56,911 bases of DNA from Psychrosphaera sp. F3M07 (GTDB lineage: Bacteria; Pseudomonadota; Gammaproteobacteria; Enterobacterales; Alteromonadaceae), in the NCBI RefSeq assembly GCF_018860345.1, contig NZ_JAHKPJ010000021.1:1-56911 (forward strand). Reading direction: 5' to 3'. Numbering within the stretch: position 1 is the stretch's first letter; every line of letters starts with the position of its first letter. A model generated the notes under the pieces. That model was not told the DNA's origin and did no database searches. It worked only from the letters and a program-made list of their open reading frames with translations. Below are positions 17,950 to 26,614 of this stretch, piece after piece. A program made the translations under genes and the position numbers.

Positions 17950-18285
17950 TTACAGAGAGACCCCTGCATCTTTTAATTTATTTGAGATCTGTCCTGTTAA
18001 AAAGTCTTTTAACATTACCCAATCCCCAATGAAGCTATAAAACGGGTAAGTGAAAGTTGCAGGTCTATTTTTCTCGATAAAAAAGTGTCCTACCCAAGCA
18101 AAGCCATAACCTATAACTGGTAATAGCCATAATAACTTATATTCACTCGTGGTTAGTGCAGTATACAGCACAACAAGTACAAGAAAACTACCGATGTAAT
18201 GTAGCGCTCTGCATACAGGATTACTATGTTCTCTTAAGTACATTGGATAAAATTCGTTAAACGAATTAATTTTAGTATCAGTCAT
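17950..18285 (-). CDS. DUF962 / Mpo1-like membrane protein
   Basis: 111 residues with the family pattern FNEFYPMYLREHSNPVCRALHYIGS, followed by hydrophobic segments at about 31-48 and 52-68 and the conserved GHFFIEKNRPATFTYPFYSFIGDWVM. The family includes yeast Mpo1 (YGL010w), an Fe(II)-dependent dioxygenase that alpha-oxidises 2-hydroxy fatty acids; the conserved His residues (H20, H29, H67) fit the metal site. Activity in this bacterium is inferred. It starts one base after the upstream acetyltransferase gene ends, so the two form an operon. Confidence 0.82.
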   Translation of the reverse strand: MTDTKINSFNEFYPMYLREHSNPVCRALHYIGSFLVLVVLYTALTTSEYKLLWLLPVIGYGFAWVGHFFIEKNRPATFTYPFYSFIGDWVMLKDFLTGQISNKLKDAGVSL

Positions 18286-18286
18286 A

Positions 18287-18922
18287 TTATTTATCTCTAA
18301 ACATTAATGTACCGGTAACTTCACCCACCTTGATGGTATCTAATTTTTTGTAATTATCGTCATTAAATAAAGCCTGGTTCTTTTCTTTAGTGACAAACAC
18401 AGCAACACCTTCGGTGATAGGATTTTCATCCACAATTGTATCTACCGCTTTAATTAAATAATGGCCTAAACCATGTTGCTGGTGGTCTGGGTGGATCGCG
18501 ATAAAGGTTAATAAATGATAATGCTCATGTGGAATAGCAGCCGCGACACGCTTTTCTTTTTCAATCATACTCTGGGTGCTTAAGTAACCCGCATTTAACA
18601 TCATTTTTAAACGCCAGTGCCAAAATCGTTCAGGTTCCAATCCGGTTTGCGGTTCGATTAGACAAGCTACGCCTAATAAATGTTTGCCTGAGAATAAGCC
18701 AATCATAGGTTGTTGAGTATTCCAGAATGTGGCCAGTTCTTCTCGAATTGCTCCACGTAATCGTTGATCATAATCGGGTTTACTATGTTGAAAGATATCT
18801 AAAAATACAGGGTCGTCATGATATGAGACAAATAATAGTGATGCAGCTAAATTAATATCTTCCGCGCTAAGCAGTACCGCTTTAATTCCATCAATTTCTG
18901 TCATGTTTTGAGTTACATCCAT
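18287..18922 (-). CDS. GNAT-family N-acetyltransferase
   Basis: 211 residues. Motif A is clear as LLTFIAIHPDHQQHGLGHYLIKAVDTIV, where QQHGLG is the acetyl-CoA pyrophosphate loop. The C-terminal part EGVAVFVTKEKNQALFNDDNYKKLD corresponds to motif B. The N-terminal half resembles the GNAT proteins often annotated near DUF962 genes. Substrate unknown. It is the first gene of a two-gene unit with the DUF962 gene. Confidence 0.8.
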   Translation of the reverse strand: MDVTQNMTEIDGIKAVLLSAEDINLAASLLFVSYHDDPVFLDIFQHSKPDYDQRLRGAIREELATFWNTQQPMIGLFSGKHLLGVACLIEPQTGLEPERFWHWRLKMMLNAGYLSTQSMIEKEKRVAAAIPHEHYHLLTFIAIHPDHQQHGLGHYLIKAVDTIVDENPITEGVAVFVTKEKNQALFNDDNYKKLDTIKVGEVTGTLMFRDK

Positions 18923-19143
18923 TAATAACCACCTTTTTTTTTATTGTTATTATTTTAGTAAGTTAACAAGTGCTGAGTAAATATCCAACAAATTATTTAT
19001 ATCTTATGCGTTTTTTGATCACCACAATAAATCGCAATGTTATTTGGGTGACTATTTTATGTGAGGTTTGGTGGTAAATAACGTCTTTAAACTTAAAAGG
19101 GGTTACTAATATAAGAGGTATAGAAGGTTGGTAATAGTATTTA
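18923..19143. other. Intergenic region without a gene
   Basis: About 220 AT-rich bases between the acetyltransferase start and the terminator of the MlaC-like gene. It should contain the promoter for the leftward acetyltransferase-DUF962 pair; I see no clear promoter or operator. Confidence 0.4.
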
Positions 19144-19171
19144 TAAAAAAAGCCGGCTATAACAGCCGGCA
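19144..19171 (-). terminator. Rho-independent terminator after the MlaC-like gene
   Basis: On the minus strand GCCGGCT and AGCCGGC form a seven-base-pair GC-rich stem, followed by TTTTTTT. It lies about 50 bases past the stop codon of the MlaC-like gene. Confidence 0.85.
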
Positions 19172-19221
19172 AACCAATCGTCTTTGAATCAAGTATTCAA
19201 ATAGGAGGGACGAGAAGAGGG

Positions 19222-19830
19222 TTAGTTAACTAACATATTCGTTACGTAATCAATGCCGTTAACTCGTAAAGGTTTAGATAACTCAGAGCGTTTAGCATCT
19301 ATCAAGCTAATACCTTCAACGATTAAATCATAAGCTTTCCATTCACCTGTTTTACTGTTTTTGCGTAACTTGAAGATCATATTAATAGGTTGAGCGTCGT
19401 TAGAAACTAATTCAGTTTTAATGTCGATCATACTTTTATCACCCACATCTCTATCTGCTTCGTATCTAACCGTTTGGTTATTGTATTGAGATAATGCAGA
19501 TGAATAGGTTTTGATAAGGTTCACAGTCATCGCTTCAACAAAACCTTCACGTTGTTCTTTGCTGGTCTTTTTTAACTGTGGGCCCAGAATTTTATATGAT
19601 GCAAAAGTAACATCGATGTAAGGCATCAAGGTTGATTCGATAATGGCTTGCATTGTTTTTTCATTGATTTGGGCTTTGGCTTTAGCTTCGCCAACGGATT
19701 GAAAAACTTGTTCGCCAACACTCTTAATCATTAAATAAGGAGAGCTTGAATCTATCGATACAGCATGACTTGAAGTGGACAATAAAGTCGTAGCCGTTAA
19801 GCTAAATATGAATGTTAGAGTTTTTAACAT
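19222..19830 (-). CDS. MlaC-family periplasmic phospholipid-binding protein
   Basis: 202 residues with a Sec signal (LTFIFSLTATTLLSTSSHAVS). The mature part follows the MlaC/Ttg2D pattern: LMPYIDVTFASYKILGPQLKKTSKEQREGFVEAMTVNLIKTYSSALSQY, then the tandem beta-strand region and the C-terminal WKAYDLIVEGISLIDAKRSE. MlaC shuttles phospholipid between the outer-membrane MlaA complex and the inner-membrane MlaFEDB transporter. No mlaFEDB genes flank it, so it is either a paralogue of an mlaC in the main operon or a relocated one. I leave the symbol empty for that reason. A Shine-Dalgarno AAGGAGG precedes the start. Confidence 0.85.
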   Translation of the reverse strand: MLKTLTFIFSLTATTLLSTSSHAVSIDSSSPYLMIKSVGEQVFQSVGEAKAKAQINEKTMQAIIESTLMPYIDVTFASYKILGPQLKKTSKEQREGFVEAMTVNLIKTYSSALSQYNNQTVRYEADRDVGDKSMIDIKTELVSNDAQPINMIFKLRKNSKTGEWKAYDLIVEGISLIDAKRSELSKPLRVNGIDYVTNMLVN

Positions 19831-20055
19831 GGAGCCTCCTTCGTTAATTTAATTCTGAATTTAAGTGCGTTTTGAAAGTGTGTGGAGTATAAAACCGACC
19901 GAGCGGTCTGTAAAGTGTATTATCGATTAAATCGTTAAAGAAAATAACCCATTGTGAATATGATTTATCGCTGTAACGTGTATTTTTAAAGGAAGGGCTA
20001 GGTTTATAGTTTTATTTGATGGATAATTGCATCAACAGATATTTTCCAATTGGTT

Positions 20056-20850
20056 ATGAATACGATGCAATTAATAGACTCTCATTGTCATTTAGACAGA
20101 ATAGACCTTGAAAAAGAAAAGATAAATTTTGAACAATTAATCAAAAATGCCGAGCAAGCAGACGTACAACACTTATTATGTGTTGCGATTTCAATGGATC
20201 AATTTCCTTCTATGTTTGAAAAAGCACAGGGGTATAATAACGTATCGTTTTCTTGTGGGGTTCACCCATTACATGTTGGTGAAGATAAAGAATACACACT
20301 CGGGCAATTAAAAACATTAGCAGACCAACCTAGAGTGGTGGCTATTGGTGAAACTGGTTTGGATTATTATTATTCAAAAGACAGTATTAAAGAGCAACAA
20401 GCTTCTTTTGAACACCACATAGATGTAGCGAATCAGTTAGATAAGCCGCTCATTGTTCATACTCGAGATGCCCGTAAAGACACAATAGATATTTTAAAAA
20501 GTAATCATGCAGATAAGTGCCAAGGCGTTTTACATTGTTTTACTGAAAACTGGGAAATGGCAAAAGCCGCATTAGATATTAATTTTTATATATCTATTTC
20601 TGGCATTGTGACTTTTAAAAATGCAGTAGAACTACAAGATGTAGTGAAAAAAATCCCACTGGATAGATTATTAATTGAAACTGACTCGCCTTATTTAGCG
20701 CCAGCGCCGCACCGTGGTAAACAAAATCAACCTGCCTATGTGAAACATGTAGCTGAGTTTATTGCTGGGTTAAAAGGTGTCTCTGTAGAGGAAGTGGCTG
20801 AAGTGACGACCAATAACTTTAAACAGTTATTTAAAACCGCTCAGGTTTAA
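20056..20850 (+). CDS. ycfH: TatD-family metal-dependent hydrolase (YcfH-like)
   Basis: 264 residues; E. coli YcfH has 265 and matches closely. TIM-barrel metallohydrolase with ligands in DSHCHLD, the Glu of VVAIGETGLDYYY, His in IVHTRDAR, His in GVLHCFTENWE and Asp in LIETDSPYLAPAPHRGK. TatD-family enzymes are DNases or deoxyaminoacyl hydrolases; the precise substrate of the YcfH branch is unsettled. In many genomes ycfH follows holB; here it stands alone. Start is between ATG 20056 and ATG 20065; neither has a good Shine-Dalgarno. Confidence 0.93.
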   Translation: MNTMQLIDSHCHLDRIDLEKEKINFEQLIKNAEQADVQHLLCVAISMDQFPSMFEKAQGYNNVSFSCGVHPLHVGEDKEYTLGQLKTLADQPRVVAIGETGLDYYYSKDSIKEQQASFEHHIDVANQLDKPLIVHTRDARKDTIDILKSNHADKCQGVLHCFTENWEMAKAALDINFYISISGIVTFKNAVELQDVVKKIPLDRLLIETDSPYLAPAPHRGKQNQPAYVKHVAEFIAGLKGVSVEEVAEVTTNNFKQLFKTAQV

Positions 20851-20868
20851 CTTTAATTGTTTGTATGA

Positions 20869-20900
20869 AATAGCCTACATAAATAAACAAGTAGGCTATT
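20869..20900. terminator. Hairpin between convergent genes
   Basis: A perfect ten-base-pair stem (AATAGCCTAC with GTAGGCTATT) lies between the YcfH-like gene and the convergent dehydrogenase gene. There is no real T tract on either side, so it may be a weak bidirectional terminator or an mRNA 3' end stabiliser. Confidence 0.45.
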
Positions 20901-20956
20901 CCATATAAAACCTCAATACTTTACAGGCTTATAGCTCAAACCTTAAAGCCTTCAAA

Positions 20957-21733
20957 CTATCTCGGTTGCATACGAATAGCGCCATCGAGTCTAATCGCTT
21001 CACCATTTATATAAGCATTACTTGCAATATGTACCACAAGATCACCAAACTCTTTTGGTAAGCCCATACGTTTAGGGAATTGTATGTTTGAAACTAAACT
21101 TTCTTGAACGTTATCAGGCATGCCTAACAACATTGGCGTTCCCATTATTCCAGGTGCAATCGCATTGACTCGAATCCCGGTTTTAGCGAGATCACGCGCC
21201 ATAGGTAAACTTAAAGATATAATGCCACCTTTACTGGCAGCATAGGCCGCTTGACCCATTTGACCTTCATAACCAGCAACAGATGCTGTATTGATAATAA
21301 CACCACGTTCGAGTGCTTCACCCATTACTTCATTTTTAGCCATGTAAAATGCAGCAAGACGAGCAACATTAAAGGTGCCAATCAAATTAATGTTAATGGT
21401 TTGTGCAAATTTTGATAATGGCATAGGGTCGCCATCACGGTTTAATACTTTAGCTGCGGGGGCAATACCTGCACAATTCACACAAATGTGAATAGCTTGA
21501 TAATGTGCTATTACCTTTTCAAAAGCTTGTTCAGTCGATGTTTCGTCGGTGACATCCACAATTTGATACATAGCATTGTTTTCACCTAATTCGGCAACCG
21601 CTTGTTTTGCCGCGTCTTCATTTAAGTCAAATATCGCAACTTTAATGCCTTGTGCTACTAATTGATCACAGGTTGCTCTTCCAAGACCTGATGCTCCACC
21701 GGTAACAACCGCAACTTTATTTTGTAAATCCAT
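20957..21733 (-). CDS. Short-chain dehydrogenase, type II 3-hydroxyacyl-CoA dehydrogenase-like
   Basis: 258 residues. NAD-binding TGGASGLG near residues 11-18, the NAG-like VNCAGIAP, catalytic Ser in INTASVAG and YAASK (Tyr and Lys). The ending GEAIRLDGAIRMQPR is characteristic of the HSD17B10-like group, which oxidises 3-hydroxy-2-methylbutyryl-CoA in isoleucine breakdown and also short 3-hydroxyacyl-CoAs. It follows the acyl-CoA dehydrogenase gene by 30 bases on the same strand, which fits consecutive oxidation steps of branched or short acyl-CoA. The hydratase and thiolase are not in this window. Confidence 0.9.
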   Translation of the reverse strand: MDLQNKVAVVTGGASGLGRATCDQLVAQGIKVAIFDLNEDAAKQAVAELGENNAMYQIVDVTDETSTEQAFEKVIAHYQAIHICVNCAGIAPAAKVLNRDGDPMPLSKFAQTININLIGTFNVARLAAFYMAKNEVMGEALERGVIINTASVAGYEGQMGQAAYAASKGGIISLSLPMARDLAKTGIRVNAIAPGIMGTPMLLGMPDNVQESLVSNIQFPKRMGLPKEFGDLVVHIASNAYINGEAIRLDGAIRMQPR

Positions 21734-21763
21734 AATATATCCTATGAGTATTCAATATTTTAA

Positions 21764-22921
21764 TTAGGCAATTTCTTTTAATAATTCTCTAGCGATAACA
21801 ATACGTTGTATCTCGCTGGTACCTTCATAAATTGAAGTGATTCTGACATCACGAGTTAACCGTTCTAGTGGATATTCTTTAATATACCCGTAACCACCCA
21901 ACATTTGTAATGCATCGTAACAGGCGATATTGGCTTTTTCTGATGCAAATAACTTAGCCATGGAAGCTTGTTTAGAAAATGCTTGGCCTTGTTCTTTCAG
22001 GCAAGCAGCATTCATTAACAATAATCTTGCCGCTTCTAAGTCGGTATAGCGGTCTGCTAATATCCATTGTAACCCCTGGAATTTAGATAATTCTTGGTCG
22101 AATTGTTTACGCTGTGAAATATAATCACGGGCATAATCCATCGCAGCCAAACCAATGCCTACGGCTAAAGAGCCAATTCCAATTCGACCGCCAGCTAATT
22201 CGGCAACTGCAACTCTAAAGCCATCGTTTTCTTTACCCATTAACGCGGATGCTGGAATACGACAATCTTCAAAACGTACTTCATTGGTGGCTGATGCCTT
22301 TTGTCCCATTTTATGCTCAGCAGGCCCCACGATTAATCCCGGTGTACCATTCTCCACTAAGAAACAAGAAATGCCTTTGCCTTTTTTCGCCGTTGCATCA
22401 GTCACTGCCCAGACAACAAATACACCTGCATATTCAGCACTGGTGATAAACATTTTGGAACCATTTAAGATGTATTCGTCACCGTCTTTGATTGCACTTG
22501 TTTTCATGCCAGCAGGGTCGCTTCCCGCTTCAACTTCGGTCAAACAAAAGCCAGCGGCTGGGTATTCACCTGAGCAAATTTTGGGGATGTATTTTTGTTT
22601 TTGTTCTTCATTACCAACAGCCTGTATTACTTCTGCAACCATGTTTGTTACTGATGTAGTAACCGCAGTCGAAGCACAACCTTTGGCAATTTCAGTGATG
22701 GCTAAACTAAATGCAACACTACCAGCTTCAGTGCCACCATACTCGCCATTTATACTGAGTCCCATAAAGCCTAATTCAGCCAGCTGTTTAAGGTTGTTTA
22801 ATAAGATATCTTGTCCATCACCTTGATCTAATTTGGCTGCGTTAGGCAGTAATTCATTCTGTGCAAATTGACGAGCCGTGTCTTGGATCATCTGCTGTTC
22901 TTCAGTAAGAGCCGTATTCAT
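21764..22921 (-). CDS. Acyl-CoA dehydrogenase
   Basis: 385 residues, FAD enzyme introducing the alpha-beta double bond in acyl-CoA. Family blocks are all present: AAGFCLTEVEAGSDPAGMKTSA, YILNGSKMFITSAEYAGVFVVWAVTD, the middle beta domain, QLSKF-type QELSKFQGLQWILADRYTDLEAARLL, and the C-terminal LQMLGGYGYIKEYPLERLTRDVRITSIYEGTSEIQRIVIAREL, where the Glu of YEGTSEIQ is the catalytic base. Likely substrate is short or branched (2-methylbutyryl/butyryl) given the adjacent dehydrogenase; this is inference. First gene of the two-gene unit. Confidence 0.94.
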   Translation of the reverse strand: MNTALTEEQQMIQDTARQFAQNELLPNAAKLDQGDGQDILLNNLKQLAELGFMGLSINGEYGGTEAGSVAFSLAITEIAKGCASTAVTTSVTNMVAEVIQAVGNEEQKQKYIPKICSGEYPAAGFCLTEVEAGSDPAGMKTSAIKDGDEYILNGSKMFITSAEYAGVFVVWAVTDATAKKGKGISCFLVENGTPGLIVGPAEHKMGQKASATNEVRFEDCRIPASALMGKENDGFRVAVAELAGGRIGIGSLAVGIGLAAMDYARDYISQRKQFDQELSKFQGLQWILADRYTDLEAARLLLMNAACLKEQGQAFSKQASMAKLFASEKANIACYDALQMLGGYGYIKEYPLERLTRDVRITSIYEGTSEIQRIVIARELLKEIA

Positions 22922-23170
22922 ATATTTTCCTAACGATATTAGAAAGACAAAAAAGAGGCGTAATGTGCATTAAATCACTGGTAAATAAAAGGATAGGGGA
23001 TTAAATAACGAGTTGCATTATGTATGGATATTTTTACTAATTGTAAATCGTTGTTAGTGCAAAGTACTATTGAATCGGTTGGTTTAGACCACTAATCACA
23101 ACGCATGAATGTAAAGAATATCATTTACTAATTAGAGTGTAATTGAAATTAGTGGTTGGTTTAAAATAGA
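22922..23170. other. Intergenic region without a gene
   Basis: About 250 bases upstream of the acyl-CoA dehydrogenase gene, presumably with its promoter. I see no defined operator. It merges into the tRNA-derived repeats starting near 23171. Confidence 0.4.
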
Positions 23171-23635
23171 TGGGCGCTGCTCTTGTATTAGCGGCTCGAA
23201 CTATTTCGAATAATGTTTTTTAGAATTTAGAATTTAGAATTTAGAATTTAGAAAGTATTTACTAGTTTGAAAGTGGTGGGTGCTGCTCTTGGATTAGCGG
23301 GCTCGAACCATTTCGAGTAGTGTAGTTTGAAAGTGGTGGGCGCTGCTCTTGGATTAGCGGGCTCGAACCATTTCGAGTAGTGTAGTTTGAAAGTGGTGGG
23401 CGCTGCTCTTGTGTTAGCGGTTCGAACTGTTTCGAATAATGTTTTTTAATATTTAGAAAGTATTTACTAGTTTGAAAGTGGTGGGCGCTGCTCTTGGATT
23501 AGCGGGCTCGAACCATTTCGAATAATGTTTTTTAGTATTTAGAAAGTATTCAGAAAGTATTTACTAGTTTGAAAGTGGTGGGCGCTGCTCTTGGATTAGC
23601 GGGCTCGAACCATTTAGAGTAGTGTAGTTTGAAAG
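23171..23635 (-). repeat. Tandem array of tRNA-Val 3'-tail fragments
   Basis: Six degenerate units start near 23171, 23274, 23334, 23394, 23479 and 23576, with a basic period of 60 bases (longer where extra AT-rich sequence is inserted); the next unit start, at 23636, is the first intact tRNA-Val. Each unit keeps the tRNA 3' acceptor end (TGGTGGGCG on the plus strand) and the T-arm (GCTCGAACCA), but five bases between them are replaced by about 16 bases containing CGCTGCTCTT. They have no anticodon arm and cannot be functional tRNAs. Confidence 0.85.
23222..23254. repeat. Short tandem heptamer AGAATTT
   Basis: Four exact AGAATTT units followed by AGAAAG, lying between the first and second tRNA-tail fragments. 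Degenerate pieces of the same sequence (TTTAGAAAGTATTTACTAG) recur between later fragments at about 23450 and 23540. Confidence 0.8.
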
Positions 23636-23711
23636 TGGTGGGCGGTACTGGGCTCGAACCAGTGACCCTCGCCTTGTAAGGGCGATGCTCTCCCAGCTGA
23701 GCTAACCGCCC
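23636..23711 (-). tRNA. tRNA-Val (TAC), copy 3 of the array
   Basis: 76 bases including encoded CCA. Cloverleaf arms are complete and the anticodon loop reads CTTACAA, anticodon TAC. Identical to the two other copies. It is the last gene of the leftward tRNA-Val array and abuts the tRNA-tail repeats. Confidence 0.96.
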
Positions 23712-23762
23712 ACTTTCAAGGAGATATAATTAATTGATATTAACTAATTATTGTATTTAGAT

Positions 23763-23838
23763 TGGTGGGCGGTACTGGGCTCGAACCAGTGACCCTCGCC
23801 TTGTAAGGGCGATGCTCTCCCAGCTGAGCTAACCGCCC
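23763..23838 (-). tRNA. tRNA-Val (TAC), copy 2 of the array
   Basis: Identical in sequence to its neighbours, 76 bases with encoded CCA, anticodon TAC. Separated from the next copies by about 50 bases. Confidence 0.97.
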
Positions 23839-23885
23839 AACCTAAATACTGATGAAGCTGATACAAATTATTCGGGAAAATAATT

Positions 23886-23961
23886 TGGTGGGCGGTACTG
23901 GGCTCGAACCAGTGACCCTCGCCTTGTAAGGGCGATGCTCTCCCAGCTGAGCTAACCGCCC
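23886..23961 (-). tRNA. tRNA-Val (TAC), copy 1 of the array
   Basis: Promoter-proximal copy, 76 bases with encoded CCA, anticodon TAC. E. coli also places a tRNA-Val array next to gltX, so the neighbourhood is ancient. Confidence 0.97.
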
Positions 23962-24009
23962 AACTTCATCGATACATAACAACTAACTGCGCTGCTTCTG
24001 TGGGGGCGT

Positions 24010-24037
24010 ATTATAGGGAGACCTTAATTAGAGTCAA
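24010..24037 (-). promoter_or_regulatory. Promoter of the tRNA-Val array
   Basis: On the minus strand TTGACT (24032-24037), a 16-base spacer and a perfect TATAAT (24010-24015). The following ACGCCCCC is a GC-rich discriminator, as in stable RNA promoters under stringent control. The first tRNA begins about 49 bases downstream of the -10 box. Confidence 0.85.
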
Positions 24038-24113
24038 CTATAATTTTAAACTTTTTTACCGTTCGGTTAAATCTTAGACAAAGCGTTTGATATTTATAAA
24101 ATATGTTTGAAAT

Positions 24114-24578
24114 TTAGACGAGCTTTGCCATTTTCATAATGATATTCCACTCCGACTCAGTGACAGGTTGAATAGAAAGTCGGCCTCTTTTGACTAAAAC
24201 CATCTCCTCTAATGTTTTTGTGGCTTTAATTAATGCTAAAGGAACAAACTTAATACATTCTTGCTGATATTGAATATCCAAACTGACCCAACGTGGCGAT
24301 TCAGGTTTTGATTTAGGATCGTAATATTTTGATTCAGGATTAAATTGTAATGGGTCAGGGTAAGGGCTAGATACCACTTTAGCTGTTCCTGCCACTCCAA
24401 TGTTTTTACAACTAGAGTGATAAAATAATACCTGATCGCCCACTTTTATTTCATCTCTTATTAAGTTTCGAGCCTGATAGTTTCGGATGCCATCCCAACG
24501 TACAGTGCTGTTTTTATCATTTTTTAAATCAAGCAAGCTATAATCGTCAGGCTCAGATTTGAATAACCAGTAGTTCAT
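24114..24578 (-). CDS. EVE-domain protein
   Basis: 154 residues forming a single EVE domain: [65 protein letters not shown] and a C-terminal [20 protein letters not shown] domains are PUA-like readers of modified bases (5-methylcytosine and related) in DNA or RNA; the cellular target here is not known. The ATG at 24578 has a good GAGGTG ribosome site, better than a GTG six bases upstream. It is divergent from gltX and lies between gltX and the tRNA-Val array. Confidence 0.93.
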   Translation of the reverse strand: MNYWLFKSEPDDYSLLDLKNDKNSTVRWDGIRNYQARNLIRDEIKVGDQVLFYHSSCKNIGVAGTAKVVSSPYPDPLQFNPESKYYDPKSKPESPRWVSLDIQYQQECIKFVPLALIKATKTLEEMVLVKRGRLSIQPVTESEWNIIMKMAKLV

Positions 24579-24675
24579 ATTCACCTCATTTATAGAATTT
24601 CCTACTGTTTATAGTAGGAAGTTTTCTATAGAATACGCGCAAATTTATATCATTTCATTTTTGTTGGAACATTCT

Positions 24676-26091
24676 ATGTCTGTTGTCACTCGTTTTGCTC
24701 CTAGCCCAACTGGTTATTTACATGTTGGTGGTGCTCGTACTGCTTTATATTCTTGGTTATATGCTAAACGCAATAACGGTAAATTTATTTTACGAATAGA
24801 AGATACCGATTTGGAACGCTCAACTCCTGAAGCGGTTCAAGCTATTTTAGATGGTATGCAATGGTTAGGAATGGAAGGGGATGGCGAGATCTTTTACCAA
24901 ACTAAACGTTTTGACTTGTATAAAGAGTATGTACAAACGTTAGTTGACGAAGATAAAGCATATAAATGTTATTGCACTAAAGAACGTTTGGATGCTTTAC
25001 GTGCAGAACAAGAAAGTAATGGCCAGCGTACAGAGTATGATGGTAAATGTAGCCATGGTGCAGAAGCTCCATCAGCAGAAGCACCTTATGTAGTTCGTTT
25101 TAGAAATCCAAAAAATGGCTCAGTTAAATGGACTGATGCAATTCGTGGTGAAATGGAAATTTCAAACTCTGAAATGGATGACATGATCATTCTACGAACA
25201 GACGGTAGTCCAACCTATAATTTCTGTGTTGTTATTGATGATTGGCAAATGGGTATGAGCCATGTCGTTCGTGGTGAAGATCATTTAATTAATACTGCTA
25301 AGCAAATTAATATTTTTGAAGCGTTTGGTGCAACCGTACCAACTTATGCACATTGTTCTATGATTTTAGGCGATGATGGTAAGAAATTATCAAAACGTCA
25401 TGGCGCAGTAGGGGTGATGCAATACCGCGATGATGGTTATTTACCTCAAGCTTTAATTAATTATTTAGTTCGCTTAGGCTGGTCTCATGGCGACCAAGAA
25501 ATATTTACACAAGATGAATTGTTTAATTTATTTGATATTAAAGATATTAACAAATCTGCATCTGCATTTAATACTGAAAAATTAAATTGGATGAACCAAG
25601 AATACATGAAAAACTTGCCAGCTTCTGAAGTAGCAAGTCACCTTGTTTGGCACTTTACTAATCAAGGTGTTGATACAACTAATGGTCCTAAATTAGAGTC
25701 TATCGTTGAAATTCAAGCTGAAAGGGTTAAAACCCTAAAAGAAATGGCAGAGATCAGTACCTATTTCTACCAAGACTTTGCACAGTTGGATGAAAAAGCA
25801 GCGAAGAAACATTTACGTCCCGTAGCGAAAGATTCGTTAGTATTAGCTCAGCAGAAACTAGAAGCGATTGTTGATTGGACTGCTGATAATATACAAAGTG
25901 CAATTAACGCTACCGCAGAGGAACTTGAGGTTGGCATGGGTAAAGTTGGGATGCCACTTAGAGTTGCGGTAACGGGAGGCGGTAACTCACCATCACTTGA
26001 TGTCACTTTGGTTTTGTTAGATAAAGGTAAAGTAATTAGTCGAATTAGTGATGCATTAGCTTATATAGCGGCACGTGAAGCGGCTCAATAG
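24676..26091 (+). CDS. gltX: Glutamate--tRNA ligase (GltX)
   Basis: Charges tRNA-Glu with glutamate. 471 residues, the same as E. coli GltX. Class I motifs: HVGG (HIGH-type, in [14 protein letters not shown]) and KLSKR (KMSKS-type, in [11 protein letters not shown]). The zinc-binding insertion is visible as KCYCTKERL with KCSHG. The C-terminal anticodon-binding helices match E. coli closely ([23 protein letters not shown]). The ATG at 24676 is preferred because similarity starts there and GGAA lies upstream; a TTG at 24661 would add five residues. tRNA-Glu genes, its substrate, follow 350 bases downstream. Confidence 0.98.
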   Translation: MSVVTRFAPSPTGYLHVGGARTALYSWLYAKRNNGKFILRIEDTDLERSTPEAVQAILDGMQWLGMEGDGEIFYQTKRFDLYKEYVQTLVDEDKAYKCYCTKERLDALRAEQESNGQRTEYDGKCSHGAEAPSAEAPYVVRFRNPKNGSVKWTDAIRGEMEISNSEMDDMIILRTDGSPTYNFCVVIDDWQMGMSHVVRGEDHLINTAKQINIFEAFGATVPTYAHCSMILGDDGKKLSKRHGAVGVMQYRDDGYLPQALINYLVRLGWSHGDQEIFTQDELFNLFDIKDINKSASAFNTEKLNWMNQEYMKNLPASEVASHLVWHFTNQGVDTTNGPKLESIVEIQAERVKTLKEMAEISTYFYQDFAQLDEKAAKKHLRPVAKDSLVLAQQKLEAIVDWTADNIQSAINATAEELEVGMGKVGMPLRVAVTGGGNSPSLDVTLVLLDKGKVISRISDALAYIAAREAAQ

Positions 26092-26111
26092 GAATAAGTT
26101 AAATTAATAAA

Positions 26112-26140
26112 TAAAAGCCAGCCTAAAAGCTGGCTTTTGC
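26112..26140 (+). terminator. Rho-independent terminator of gltX
   Basis: AAAAGCCAGC pairs with GCTGGCTTTT in a ten-base-pair stem ending in T residues, 20 bases after the gltX stop. It separates gltX from the tRNA operon, so the two are not simply cotranscribed. Confidence 0.85.
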
Positions 26141-26241
26141 TATTTAAAGGCATAAATTCACGTATTTAGAATCAATTTTAACCTGTTTGTAAAAAAAATA
26201 GGCAGTCAGTCCAATAAAATACATTTTTATTAAAATAAGGG

Positions 26242-26270
26242 TTGACGCATTCATAGTGAATGCATAGAAT
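26242..26270 (+). promoter_or_regulatory. Promoter of the tRNA-Ala/tRNA-Glu operon
   Basis: TTGACG (26242-26247), exactly 17 bases, then TAGAAT (26265-26270), followed by the GC-rich discriminator GCGCCCCGCG. The spacer is itself a perfect inverted repeat, GCATTCA-TAG-TGAATGC (26247-26263). Stable-RNA-type promoter, probably under growth-rate and ppGpp control. Confidence 0.88.
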
Positions 26271-26320
26271 GCGCCCCGCGTTTGAGGCAATATATTGTTT
26301 CAAATGCATATCAAAATAGC

Positions 26321-26396
26321 GGGGCTATAGCTCAGCTGGGAGAGCGCCTGCCTTGCACGCAGGAGGTCTGCGGTTCGATCCCGCATAGCTCCACCA
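26321..26396 (+). tRNA. tRNA-Ala (TGC)
   Basis: 76 bases with encoded CCA. Begins GGGGCTATAGCTCAGCTGGG; anticodon loop CTTGCAC gives anticodon TGC. First gene of the Ala-Glu-Glu-Glu-Glu operon. Confidence 0.97.
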
Positions 26397-26424
26397 ACGT
26401 TTTGATATTTAATAAGTCCATAGT

Positions 26425-26500
26425 GCTCCCATCGTCTAGAGGCCTAGGACACCGCCCTTTCACGGCGGTAACAGGGGTTCGAATCCCCTTGGGAGTACCA
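26425..26500 (+). tRNA. tRNA-Glu (TTC), copy 1
   Basis: 76 bases with encoded CCA; anticodon loop CTTTCAC, anticodon TTC. The acceptor GCTCCCA/TGGGAGT has a G-U pair at 1-72. All four copies in the array are identical. Confidence 0.97.
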
Positions 26501-26528
26501 TTTCTTATAAAAGTTTTAATTGTCCTGT

Positions 26529-26604
26529 GCTCCCATCGTCTAGAGGCCTAGGACACCGCCCTTTCACGGCGGTAACAGGGGTTCGAATCCCCTTGGGAGT
26601 ACCA
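26529..26604 (+). tRNA. tRNA-Glu (TTC), copy 2
   Basis: Identical to copy 1, separated from it by 28 bases. Confidence 0.97.
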
Positions 26605-26614
26605 CTTTTAAGTT

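Noticed and set aside
23171-23635. Regular 60-base repeats that look like a CRISPR array
   Set aside because: The repeated unit fills the whole period with no variable spacers, matches the adjacent tRNA-Val tail, and no cas genes are present.
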